64,000 nucleotides of DNA from Acanthosepion pharaonis (lineage: Eukaryota > Mollusca > Cephalopoda > Sepiida > Sepiidae), in contig CAHIKZ030000585.1 of NCBI GenBank assembly GCA_903632075.3, positions 460,001 to 524,000 on the forward strand, written 5' to 3'. The notes beneath the pieces were generated by a model. The model ran no database searches, had not been told where the DNA came from, and saw only the letters and a program-made list of their open reading frames with translations. A program made the position numbers and the translations under genes. This document shows, in pieces, positions 9,878 through 20,039 of this stretch (positions are counted from its first letter, which is position 1; every line of letters begins with the position of its first letter).

Positions 9878-10288
9878 GTCTGAGAGAAACCTCAACAGAA
9901 TGCAGAAAGCACTGGACAGCCGTTTCGTCCTATATTTGGGACTCATCAGCAGTGCGCATACACTACCGAGAATTGAAACCCTGACAGTTAGGTTAACAAG
10001 TAAACATCATATCAACTGTACCACTGAGCCTCGGTGGCGAAGAGATTGCAAATCAGACTCAACAAAGCGTCGCTCGCTCACATATTCCGTGGTGGAACTC
10101 TACTGAGTTCTCTGTAACCAGAGGACTGTGCCCCCTGGAGGCACGACTACTCTCACCTAGCCGCTCACTCTAGAGCATTAGAAGCCGGTTCAAGCAATGA
10201 TGTATATGATAGAAATCATTAGGAGGTTTTTATAATTATAGTTAAGTAATTCATTGAGTCAGATAGAAATCTCAACAGAATACAGAAA
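9878..10288 (-). mobile_element. tRNA-headed retroelement with hammerhead (dimer remnant)
   Basis: On the minus strand, a tRNA-like segment (about 10036 to 9965) has an A-box-like TGGTACAGTTG, a B-box-like GGTTTCAATTCT and a partial acceptor stem (ACCGAG/CTCGGT). A complete hammerhead follows. The sequence just 3' of the ribozyme (9909-9878) recurs at 10288-10256, about 379 nt away. This is what a tandem transcript of 379-nt units would leave. Schistosoma Sm-alpha is a known pol III element with a hammerhead, so there is precedent for the design. Confidence 0.75.
9909..9955 (-). ncRNA. Type I hammerhead ribozyme, complete core
   Basis: Stem I GCACTG (9955-9950) pairs with CAGTGC (9914-9909). 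Then CTGATGA (9949-9943), stem II GTCC/GGAC with an 8-nt loop, GAA (9926-9924), and stem III AC/GT (9923-9922 with 9917-9916) with a 4-nt loop. C17 is at 9915, a classic GUC cleavage site. Every conserved core residue is present. Predicted cleavage falls between 9915 and 9914. Confidence 0.9.

Positions 10289-10333
<45 letters not shown>
10289..10333. repeat. (TA)n microsatellite
   Basis: TA run that begins exactly where the second monomer of the hammerhead element breaks off. Confidence 0.95.
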
Positions 10334-10335
<2 letters not shown>

Positions 10336-10787
10336 AACAACATTTACATTGTATTTGTCATGTAAGTTTACATCAATTATTTTCAACTTACATAAATCTC
10401 GCAATCATCAGGTTATCGAAAGATGTGTCAACACCCCATTCCGTGTTAAAAATGTTTTCTGCGATATTTTAAACTAAGTGTAAGAACCTTCGTTTTAATT
10501 CAGATTAATGAAACTTTAATGAACAAAATTAACAGAAGAATTATGCTGTGATGAGAGATTTGTCAAAACAAATGATTTTAGCGATTTTGCTGATGATAAA
10601 AAAAAACATTTCAATTAATTTCGTTTGAAATAAAGTAAATTATTTCGCTTATTGGAAATATTAAATACAATCTATTAGCTGGGAATAAAACTAAAAAAGG
10701 TCCAGGAAAGACTTTTTTTTAATTATTTAAAATATATAACTTCATGCATCGTTTTGTTTTGTAAGTACTGTCGTTTTTAATGAAACA

Positions 10788-11185
<398 letters not shown>

Positions 11186-11475
11186 AGATAATCCTAAGGA
11201 GCCAGACAAGCGTACCTAAACGGATCTTCAGGGTAAAACTATCTATCGCTACTCATATATAACCCAAAAATTTATTAAAACAAAAATCTGCTGACATAAA
11301 AAAAAAAAATGGTTATTAGAGTAACATGTTGTTTTTTTTTGTCACGTGGTCATGGTTTTATTTGGTTTTATCAATAAATATTGTTCCATTATTGTTCCTT
11401 TTTAGCTAGTTTTACCCTGAAGATCCATTTAGGTGAAACCTAGGTAGGTTTGCCTGGCTCCTTAGGATTATTTTA
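11186..11475. repeat. Inverted repeat with hammerhead-like arms
   Basis: The segment 11186-11242 is the reverse complement of 11410-11475. The right arm (plus, about 11415-11455) reads CTGAAGA, T, CC/GG stem with ATTTA loop, T, GAAA, then the palindrome ACCTAGGT, A, and GGT, which can pair with upstream ACC. The same design recurs at 60120-60215. Flanked by (TA)n at 11144-11180. Confidence 0.6.
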
Positions 11476-11639
11476 GCTTTTGCTCTACTTAGTGTATTGA
11501 GCACTTTACGTTTAGTCTTTTATTCGTTTTGGGTTTTTTTCTTTGGACTTGGAGCTCAAGCACTTTGACGAGAGGATTCGTACAATGTTATGTTCTTGGT
11601 TCTTTCTTTTTTTATTTCCAATTTTTCCTCGGACATCAA

Positions 11640-12004
11640 TGTTATGGGACCTTACCCATAACAACATAATGGACTATTCCATACGTAATAAATACTGCGC
11701 CTCAAAAGGAAGCAAGGAGTTCAGTCTGAAGTCTGGAGTTCAGTCAGAAGTCCGTCAGAAGTCCGTCAGGTGTCTGTCAGTCAGTCAGAGGGAGCGAATC
11801 AGTCAGTCGAGTCAGAGGCAGTCCGAAACAGAGTCGCGTTCAGACAATTACTACTAAACCTGATTGTTCCTACTAACACTTTCTACTTCTCTGTATATAT
11901 TCCTGTTTGTAATATATCTGTGTTATTCCATATCCGTATTCGAGTTCTTCTTTATTGATTTTACCTTGGACTATCACCGTGGTACAAAGAACCGGACCAT
12001 AACA
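11640..12004 (+). mobile_element. Gypsy-like 5' LTR
   Basis: A 365-bp segment starting TGTTATGGGACC and ending GGACCATAACA, with short inverted ends. It is followed by a primer-binding-site-like sequence, so it is the left LTR of a truncated element. A TAATAAATA box near 11686 may be the TATA region. The related LTR at 15047 is solo. Confidence 0.75.
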
Positions 12005-12027
12005 GTGGCGACGAGCGATTCGAACGA
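12005..12027 (+). promoter_or_regulatory. Retroelement primer-binding site
   Basis: GTGGCGACGAGCGATTCG lies directly after the LTR end. TGGCGACGAG is typical of gypsy/mag-type elements after the 5' LTR. The element is cut off a few bases later. Confidence 0.6.
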
Positions 12028-12054
12028 AAAAAAAAATTTCGTTTGTCACAGCAT

Positions 12055-12057
<3 letters not shown>

Positions 12058-12105
<48 letters not shown>
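12058..12105. repeat. (TA)n microsatellite
   Basis: TA run following the truncated LTR element. The 12110-12500 stretch holds no feature I recognise. Confidence 0.95.
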
Positions 12106-12106
<1 letters not shown>

Positions 12107-12504
12107 TGATTCCGTTTTTAACTTAACTGCTTGAAATATAAACCTTTGATACGATCTCGCCGTCTTTGCTTCCGAAACGATCTTTATTTATTTTTGTTTA
12201 CATTGCAATCCTTAATGAGGTTCAGATTAGTACGAAGTGAATTCAGAATTCTCTATTACGAGTTTAAGAAATAGATTAATTATAAGCATAGAACTCATGC
12301 GTAGTTCTCCTAATGGAATAGAGCAGTCTGAGATAAATAGATATAATGACGGAGATGTTCAGATGTTTCTATTAATGCGGACATGGCAATTTCATTCCAA
12401 TGAAGAAGTATGGCGGCTGGGATGACACAATGGGCAGAACATTCGACGAAATGAAGCTGAGGTGAATATTTAGCCATATTGTCATTCAAAAGATTCTTCC
12501 TCTT

Positions 12505-12690
12505 TTTTTTTCTTCTTGGGCGATCATGGCTCCTCTCAATTTCCTGTCCTTCGTAGCTCTTAGCAGGTTTTGTCCTTTTTCCTGTATTCCCTAATCCTTC
12601 TGCCAACCATCTAAACAAGCTCGTTAAGTAGTTTAGTCCCTGCTTCACTTTGTACCATTTCAACAAGCACTCTTTCTTCATTTATATGAT
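12505..12690 (-). mobile_element. Possible LINE 3' end
   Basis: The minus strand contains a GATCGCCCAAGAAGAAAAA-type terminus preceded by residues resembling the end of RTE LINEs or the tail of SINE family C. The match is weak. Confidence 0.3.
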
Positions 12691-12760
12691 TTAGAAATGT
12701 CAGTTGCTTTTGTTATTATAAATAAAGTGAAATAGATTCAGTTGGTTATTTGTACGACTG

Positions 12761-13048
12761 TGACGTCGTCCCCCGGTCGCAGCGCCAACTGTGACGTTCT
12801 ATCCTGATCTACCACGGCGCCAGTTGTGACGTGGCCGTTCAGGGTCCTATCGGTCCACGACACCAGTTGTGACGTCCCTAAACAGCACCAATTGTGACGT
12901 CTTCGCCGCGGCGCCAGCTGTTCGCTCTCGCTGCTCCGTCCGGGTGTCGCTGTTCCAAACGTGACGTCCGCCTGTCGCGTCAGTCGTGTTGTCTCGTCCT
13001 GTGACGACCAACCGACTTGGTATCGGTCGCGGCTTTTAAATGTGACGT
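12761..13048. promoter_or_regulatory. Seven CRE-like TGACGT sites in LTR
   Basis: TGACGT occurs at 12761, 12792, 12827, 12870, 12895, 12962 and 13043. Four are directly preceded by an E-box-like CANNTG, as in CAACTGTGACGT and CAGTTGTGACGT, forming a composite module. CRE/ATF and bHLH binding is inferred from the motifs only. Confidence 0.5.
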
Positions 13049-13950
13049 TCTAACCTTTTGGTGATTCGGGTGGGAATCTGGTTAGATTTGATATCGCCTC
13101 GCCGTTCCTAACTCGCTTCCAACGCCTGGTTACCAAGGTAACTGCACTGATCTCAGTCTGCCTACCCACGTTGTGAATTGATCTTAGACAGACGAGTGGT
13201 TGGGGCCGTAATGCAAATTGAGTTCAACGGGGTGATAAACACAAATATGCATAAAAGAAAAAAATGAAAACTCAGAAAGTTCAAAGTATCAAAGAAAAGG
13301 TAACAAACTTTATGTCTAGTTGTTCGATACACAGGACTGCATCTATCTCCCGACCGGTTCTGTGGATTGTGACACGTCGTTTTCGCTAGGCAAGTTTTAA
13401 CGCTTTAAGTTGTTTGCTCTCTAAGAAATTTGTGTTTCGGTGTGTCTCTGGACGAAAGTCGAAAAACTTATTTCGGTGGTCTGGTCCTAAGTCGCTCTTC
13501 AAAATAATTGTTCTTGGCTGAAAAGGAGTCCAAAATTTTGCGTGAATCTTGGTCAGCTATCTGGAAACTGGAGCTCGAACTTTCTGGGCACTCATCTCTG
13601 CCGTGAGCGCTCGAACTTTCTGGACACTCATCTCAGTCGTCAGGGTGCGAACTGCTGGACACTCATCTCTGCCGTAAGGGCGCGAACTGATTTCTGCCTG
13701 TTGGGGCCTGGCTTTTATTGACGCCGACAAAAACCGGGTTGGGTCTGTTGGCGTCGGGGAGTTCCTCGATAATTCTAAATACATATCCACCTCTTTTATT
13801 TCTGGTTAGGGATTTTCCGCTCTTTTCCATTTTGGTAACTTTTTTCACTCCACTTTCTCACCATGCTTCTGGGGCGTGAACTGCCCCCCCCTTCTTCGTA
13901 GCGGCTTCTCATACTTATACTCTGGATGGGGGCGTCGACAGCCTTCTTCG

Positions 13951-14040
13951 TGCGTCACGTGATCCTCTCGGCCAATGAGGTCTTGGTCGGTATCTTTCCT
14001 CCTCCTTCGTGCGTCATGTGATCACCACTTGACCAATGAC
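13951..14040 (-). promoter_or_regulatory. Duplicated CCAAT plus E-box module
   Basis: CACGTG at 13956 with CCAAT at 13972, and a second unit with CATGTG at 14015 and CCAAT at 14033, about 60 bp apart. Copy 2 keeps both E-boxes intact, so the first copy has lost one. This is a likely U3 promoter. Confidence 0.5.
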
Positions 14041-15041
14041 GTCTTAGTCGGGCGTGAACAACCCGCGGCTTTGTTTCGGGAAAAAATATCTTGCTTAACT
14101 AAAAGATTAATTATCCCTTCTCTTTCCTTTTTTTCTTCCTTTCAAATCGCCGTTATCATGAACGGATAATATGACAACTCTTTGTTCAACACGTGGCGTT
14201 TGTCAAGCAGTTTATCGCTAATTCATCAGATGACATGGCCCCAGAAAAGAATTTTCTCCAAGTTTTAAGTCGGTCTGACGTCTCCAAGGAAGAAAAAAAA
14301 ACATTTCTTATTCCATTCATTTTCCTTCGGTTCATGTGTCTGATAACAAAATTTTATTATCGCAGGGCAAAAGTTTGTTTTGTCGAAAAGAGTTTAGTTA
14401 GTGAGACTGCTTGTGTGGGATTTTAATTTTCCATATCTAGCTAAGGCTCCGTAGCTACATCTGTGTTTTGTCAATTGTCAAAATCTAACGTTTTCAAGTG
14501 GACTTTCTTTGGCGAACATTTCTTGATAACACAATTCCATTCGCGCAGGCCAAGTAGGAAAATCGGTCAATGATTGCTCGCAGGTGGCCTTTAATTTTCA
14601 TATCTGTCCAAAGTCTTTTTTAGTGGCCTGTTTCTTGTCGTCACTTATCGAAATAACATTTTCGCTTGAATTTTTCCCTTGGCCGGTGGTCTGTGTTTTG
14701 ATAATAAGATGCCTTCTCGTACTAATAGTTTGTTTTCCATATCCTTAGATAACACTTCCCTACCCTCAATCTCATTGTCATTGTAATGACACTCTTTCGC
14801 CATTGCCACTTATCCAAAATAACCCTTTTTTTTTTTATTGCCTCTTAAGCCGTGGGTGTGTGTTCGCTTATCACCTATGATCCGTCTCGCATTACTTTTT
14901 CCCTTCCTTTCTTTTTTTCTTTCCTTTTCCCTTTTTGCCTTTCTTTCTCTGCCTGGATGCATGGTGCCACACGACATGACAACGCTTGCTATGTTTTTTT
15001 TTAATGAATAAATTTGTACGGAGACAAAGAAAAGATAGACA

Positions 15042-15451
15042 GATAGTGTTATGGGAACTTACCCATAATAATAATGGACTATTCTTGACATTATAAATAC
15101 TGCGCCTCTCAAGAGGCATGAGCATATATTGTAAGACGAGGAGAGATAATTGAGAGCATATTGTAAGGACATTGGAATAGTGATACTTGTCGAGACAACA
15201 TAGTTCACTCTAACCAAATCTAACCAAGTTATTACTAATACTTCTACTTCTTTGTATTATATTTCTGTTGTAATATATTGATGTGGGCCCAAATTTGGGA
15301 CCACGGAAGGAAAATACGGAACACGGATTAGAGGTAAGAAAGATATATTAAACAAAAAGGTTACAAAGATAGTGTAAGTGTAAGCGGGGCTTTTTATGTG
15401 CTAGTGTCCAATATTGGTAGTCGTGCGCATTGATACTACGAGTAGTGAATA

Positions 15452-15493
<42 letters not shown>

Positions 15494-15669
15494 TCTCTTC
15501 TCCTAAAGTGTTATATCGCATACTTTATATAGTCCTGGAAGAGTCCATGTTGTAGGTATGTTACGGTCTCACAACATATATCTGTGTATTCCATACCTGT
15601 GTTCGTGTTATTCTTTCATTGGTTCTAACCTTGGACCATCACCGTGGTACAAGGAACTTGGACCATAAC

Positions 15670-15675
<6 letters not shown>
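15042..15675 (+). mobile_element. Solo LTR with GATAG duplication
   Basis: The LTR (15047-15670) begins TGTTATGGGAAC and ends GGACCATAACA, matching the LTR at 11640. GATAG flanks both sides (15042-15046, 15671-15675), so it inserted in GATA-rich DNA. Without the nested insertion it is about 320 bp. Confidence 0.8.
15274..15581. mobile_element. Nested solo LTR with TATAT duplication
   Basis: A 298-bp insert (15279-15576) starts TGATGTGGGCCC and ends GGTCTCACAACA, with TATAT on both sides. It interrupts the LTR at 15047-15670 and contains (TC)n at 15452-15495. It belongs to a different LTR family from its host. Confidence 0.7.
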
Positions 15676-15713
<38 letters not shown>

Positions 15714-15714
15714 G
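15671..15714. repeat. (GATA)n microsatellite
   Basis: About 11 GATA units directly after the solo LTR. Confidence 0.95.
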
Positions 15715-15725
15715 TTAGCAAACTA

Positions 15726-16980
15726 CTGGATTGTCCGGTAAGTTCATGTCGATTTTTAATCGTTTATATTCCAAGACGTTAAGACACGTAAAATTTATCT
15801 ACAGATATAATATGCTTACCTTTCCAATTTGAGCAGACTTCAAACTACGTCTTGAGAAAGAATGTTTAAAATTACTTAATTCGTGTTAATGTTGCATCCC
15901 TATGAAAATAAAAGATTACAAGGTGCATTTCAGAGACCGTTACCGAAAAAAAAAAAACGCCTCGCAAGCAACAAAAAAGATATGTGATGTATGCAGTTTC
16001 TTCATTGTACACAGCATATATCTTTTGCTTTAGCTGACTAAACTGTACAGAAGTGGTTCGATAAGCTTAGAGTAATCGATTGTAGCTTTATTGATGAAGA
16101 ACGCTCAGGCAGACCCAACACTAGAAATGACGACCAAATCAAGACATTGATTGAGAATTACACAGCGGGTGAATTAGTAGAAACACTAAATTTATTAAAA
16201 AAAAAATCCAGCATCCATGAGCACTTATTGCGGTTTGGGTATTCAAATCGTTACGATGTTTGAGTATCGCATGATGTTAGTTAAAAAAAAAAATCTTTTC
16301 GGTCGTATTTCATCTGTGATTTACTGTATAAACGCAATGAAAATTCACCCTTTATTTTAAGAAAATTGTGACGGGTGATGGGGAATGGATCATTTACAAC
16401 AATGTTTGGTAAAAAAGATCCTTGTGTAAGGGACATGAGCCAACTTTAGCCACTTCAAAAGCAGGTCTTTATCCTGGGGAAAGTCATTCTCTGCATCTGG
16501 TGTGACTGTAAAGAAAACCTGTATTATGAGTTTCTGCCAAGTAATCAGTCAATTGATTCTGAAAAGTACTGCTCGCAACTGAACGAAGTAAAAGGCAGAA
16601 ATTACAGAAAAAAATCGCCCAGAATTGGCAAACTGGAAAAGTGTTGTTTTCTATCAGGATAATGTCAAACCTCACGTTTCTTTAGCGACCCGGCAAAAAT
16701 TGTTGCAGCTTAACTGGAATGTGTTGACCCCAGCTGCCATATTCACCAGACATTGCTCCTTTGAATTTTTATTTAATTAGGTACTGTCAAACTTGACGAG
16801 TTGAGTTCTTTGCCGAGAACCACCGAAATTATGGGAAGATGGAAGGAAGATAAAGGAAATATGGAGAAAGCTTGTGCAACAAAATGGTTCATATTTAGTT
16901 GAATAAATATGCAAAGGCATAATTTTGTTTTATGTTTTAATTTCCCTTAAAATTTGACATGAACTTTCCAGACAACCCCA
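15726..16980 (+). mobile_element. Mariner transposon with both TIRs
   Basis: A 1255-bp element flanked by TA (15724-15725, 16981-16982). The 25-bp terminal inverted repeats match at 20 positions and share AAGTTCATGTC (with one substitution before it). The length is typical of mariner. It contains a decayed transposase (see next entry). Confidence 0.85.
16040..16830 (+). pseudogene. Mariner transposase pseudogene (DD34D)
   Basis: Recognisable blocks in shifting frames: WFDKLRVIDCSFIDEERSGRP, then VTGDGEWIIYNNV with the first catalytic Asp, LCIWCDCKENLYYEFLP, YQDNVKPHVSLATRQK with the second Asp, and YSPDIAP with the third Asp. Several frameshifts and stops mean no protein is made. The transposase would cut and paste DNA at TA sites. 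Confidence 0.85.
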
Positions 16981-17082
16981 TAGAACAAATAAAATGTAGG
17001 GATAAATATAAGAATGAATAGAAAATTATATTAATCGTTCGACAATCACCATGTGATGTAGACAAATCTATAGATGAACCTA

Positions 17083-17083
<1 letters not shown>

Positions 17084-17146
<63 letters not shown>

Positions 17147-17168
17147 GAGAGAGAGAGAGAGAGAGAGA
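17084..17168. repeat. (TA)n(GA)n microsatellite
   Basis: About 58 bp TA followed by GA repeats. Confidence 0.95.
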
Positions 17169-17255
17169 TGGACAGGTAGATATGAACAAAGTGAGAATGA
17201 ATGAATAGGTAGATAATGAATAAATGAACAAATCAAGATAGATAATGAACAGACT

Positions 17256-17256
17256 G

Positions 17257-17311
<55 letters not shown>

Positions 17312-17342
17312 GAACAGCCCAAGATACATAATGAACAGACTG

Positions 17343-17407
<65 letters not shown>
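17256..17407. repeat. (GATA)n microsatellite, two blocks
   Basis: Blocks at 17256-17309 and 17343-17407 separated by a short ATGAACAG-containing spacer that also occurs before the first block. The open frames here (IYLSIYLS) are repeat translations. 17410-17750 shows nothing recognisable. Confidence 0.95.
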
Positions 17408-17758
17408 TTAATAAGATCACTGGTAAGGCTAGTGGTTGGCTCTTCAAAAGGGTAAGATAATTTTAATGCACACATATGCTTGCAAAATGTTTTATGAATT
17501 TGTATTCCTGCTATTAGAAGTGGCATCTCTGCATGGTCATACTAAGACTAGACTGTGCAGGGAGAAGCTGTTCTGATTCAGGTGGTACTGCGGTTCAGTC
17601 CGGAAGACTTTTATTGTTCGTTAAGAGTTTTGTCCTTTTAATTTTGTCATTTTGGTATACGCGGGATACTTAGGTCAGGTTCTAATGTAAAAAAAAAGAA
17701 TATTGTCCGAATGTTATATGATTATATACAATGATGTTTTTTTTTTCAAATTTCACTG

Positions 17759-17947
17759 TTAGCGTAGAACATACGGTTGCTTGTATCTAAACATTTCAAC
17801 TGTAAAATGAGACCTTTCCGCTAATCTAGTACTGCGCTTAAATTCATAAAGTCTAGATAGCATAGTTGAAAGTTCATCGGAACAATTACGTATGAAAAAA
17901 TTAAAGGAAAGACACGTTATGGGTGTGGGAAAAGTGCCTGAAGCCAA
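17759..17947 (-). pseudogene. Jockey/CR1-like LINE RT fragment
   Basis: The minus strand reads NCSDELSTMLSRLYEFKRST and LAERSHFTVEMFRYK, the block that follows FYKYFHG in the LINE at 2716. The same segment occurs at 36822-37012. Both flanks are truncated. Confidence 0.7.
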
Positions 17948-18065
17948 GAGGCTATGTTAGTACCAATGACACTGCAGATTATTCTTTAGGTTCTATCAAG
18001 GATCTCTTAATACATAGCAGTAGCATTATCTCAGATGTAGCAGGAAATAGAAGCTTACATGACTA

Positions 18066-18262
18066 TGAAGATCTCCGTAGCCGAGTAGTCAAAGCACACC
18101 GGATGAGACAATAGCTTTTCTTACAAAAGTTGATGCTGGTTCAAATCCTCCCGAAGGGCACAATGTCCTTATTAAGTTTACTCAAGTACGCAGGCCAGTG
18201 ACTGCTTCAGAAAAAAAAAAGGTAGCATCTACTCAAATACTGGTATCTACTAAAAATAAAAT
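18066..18262 (+). mobile_element. tRNA-derived SINE
   Basis: An A box (TAGCCGAGTAG, about 18078) and a perfect B box (GGTTCAAATCC, about 18140) are spaced as in tRNA genes. After the head come a short body, an A-run (18211-18220) and a tail that partly matches 29035-29085. Not a functional tRNA: the acceptor ends do not pair. Confidence 0.65.
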
Positions 18263-18285
18263 TTGAGGTAATGTAAATTACATAT

Positions 18286-18317
18286 GTAATGTAACACACA
18301 CACACATATGTAATGTA

Positions 18318-18353
<36 letters not shown>

Positions 18354-18354
18354 T
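18286..18354. repeat. (CA)n/(TA)n microsatellite with local duplication
   Basis: Two tandem copies of ACATATGTAATGTAAC each followed by CA repeats, then TA. Confidence 0.9.
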
Positions 18355-18555
18355 AAAGAGACAAACATATAGAAGGGGACATAAAAAGAAAAGAACAAAT
18401 ATATCCACCTCTCTTTGTCTTTCTCTGACCAAATTTAATTATTCCATTACACCTCATTCGGACAGTCCAAGAAGGATTCAGATGTCTACTACTACTCACT
18501 AAAGACAATGGTTAAAAGATGTAACATAGGAAGAAAAATTAATTCTTTTAAATAA

Positions 18556-18632
18556 TATGATGAACTAAACATTATTCGCCTGAGGAAGTTCACAAGACCC
18601 GAAACCCGTGTAGGAAATATGCAGAATAATGT
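18556..18632 (+). ncRNA. Degenerate hammerhead-like repeat
   Basis: CCTGAGGA, extra A, a mutated short stem, then CCGAAACCCG. Upstream ATTATTCGC can pair with downstream GCAGAATAAT, one base looped out, as an extended stem I. Stem III and the cleavage residue do not fit, so this is a decayed relative at best. Confidence 0.3.
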
Positions 18633-18712
18633 TTGAAAAAAATCCACATTATCAAAAATTATCTTTCTTTCTTTAGTATATACACTTTTCTCTCGTTGGA
18701 ATATGAATAATC

Positions 18713-18717
<5 letters not shown>

Positions 18718-18780
<63 letters not shown>
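18718..18780. repeat. (TA)n microsatellite
   Basis: Uninterrupted TA run between a hammerhead-like repeat and a Penelope fragment. Confidence 0.95.
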
Positions 18781-18782
<2 letters not shown>

Positions 18783-18834
18783 TATTAGGAAAGGTGAAAT
18801 AGGGAAAAGGCCTGGGCGTAGATTAATATTTGGA

Positions 18835-19150
18835 TAAATACAATAGACTTCACTTTTGAAATTGAAACCAACTACACTCTTCCGTTCGTAGACATCATAT
18901 TACATAAAATAAAAATGAACTCAATTTTGACGTTTACAGAAAGGCTACAAACAAAAATGATCTGATCAGTTTCTACTCAAACCATTCTTCTAAAAATTAA
19001 ATCTGGAATTATTATAGGTTTCTATATGCATTAAGAATCTGCAGTCCCCAATATTTACCTAAAGAAGAAACATACATAGAAAACACATTCAAAAACCTAC
19101 AATACACATATCATTACATCCACAATGCAAGAAAAAAGGCGTACTAAATA
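18835..19150 (+). pseudogene. Penelope-like reverse transcriptase C-terminal fragment
   Basis: EIETNYTLPFVDIILH is followed, after a frameshift, by NELNFDVYRKATNKNDLISF and, further on, RICSPQYLPKEETYIENTF. The LPFxDxxL and VYRKxT blocks are characteristic of Penelope-like RT, downstream of the catalytic palm. Stops and shifts make it non-functional. Confidence 0.7.
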
Positions 19151-19171
19151 TACAATCGAAACAAAAAGTTA

Positions 19172-19590
19172 TATAAAGACATTTTTGATGTTTATATGTT
19201 CTTTTTATAGATACAAATATTTAAGTAAATGTTCTGTTTATAATAAACAGTTTAACGACATTTACCGGCCTGAATGTACGAGAAATTTTCATAGAAAAAT
19301 ATGCGTCCTCTGACAGGAATCGAACATGTATCCTATATAGTAACATAGTATCATGTAACCGTCATATAGTGTGACGTGCTTTACCGATTTAGCCACAGAA
19401 GAAGTTTCGGTTAATAAGGTCGATTTTACTGTTTTTAAACTACAATTTTCCATGATTTTCTCTCGTACTTTCATATCTGCTCGATCCGTATCAAATGTAA
19501 ACAAATTACGTCACACATAGAAAAAAAGAACGTATAAACATAAAAAAAATGTCTTAAAATAAATGTCGGACTTTGTCCATTTCATGCGTA
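19172..19590 (-). mobile_element. tRNA-derived SINE, family E
   Basis: On the minus strand the head has B box TGTTCGATTCCTGTC (about 19312-19327) and an A box in CTGTGGCTAAATCGG. The distal part has the TGTTTATAATAAACAG palindrome, AT-rich sequence and the ATGTCTTAAAATAA-type terminus shared with copies at 33712, 34010, 34345 and 60290. Confidence 0.7.
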
Positions 19591-20039
19591 GATATAAAAG
19601 GGGTGTCTGGTATATGAAGTTTCAGAATTTCACATTAGTAGCTACGTTGCCAGGTTGAACATTCAAAATGGATCGCAAGATTTTGTCAAATGAAGGGAAT
19701 ATACAGTGTTTCCGAAAGCCAAATAAATGATACAAATGATCGACAGCTATCATCAAACAGTGATATAATTTGCTAAATATTTAGGATGATTCCAATGTTG
19801 ATCTGATAAGATCCTGTTCAAACATTTATCTCGCCGAATATGTCATGTATCACGAGAATTTTTTTTTGTTTTTTTTTTAATTAATTGTATTGAATCCATA
19901 AAATTTTTAGCCATCGTCGTAGCGAAATAGGGTTGAAACGCAGAAGCGGATGAAGCAGTAAATGAAAAAAAAAACAAATTTCACTACATCTAATTTCTCT
20001 GTTTCGCTTCGCCAATTGTGAAAAGAAACAAAATGCGCA

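Larger units (their letters stand above)
12755..14975 (-). mobile_element. Large solo LTR, copy 1 (4-bp duplication CGAC)
   Basis: The 2213-bp body (12759-14971) starts TGTGACGTCG and ends GGTGCCACA on the plus strand. It is flanked by CGAC at 12755-12758 and 14972-14975. TG...CA ends and a 4-bp duplication fit a solo LTR of a Ty3/gypsy-type element. Copy 2 (54695-56557) is highly similar and inverted. Polarity is inferred from CCAAT/E-box modules upstream of a small frame. The region is far more GC-rich than its surroundings. Confidence 0.8.

Noticed and set aside
16937..17447. Overlapping 130-133 codon frames (IYLSIYLS)
   Set aside because: Translations of GATA repeats.
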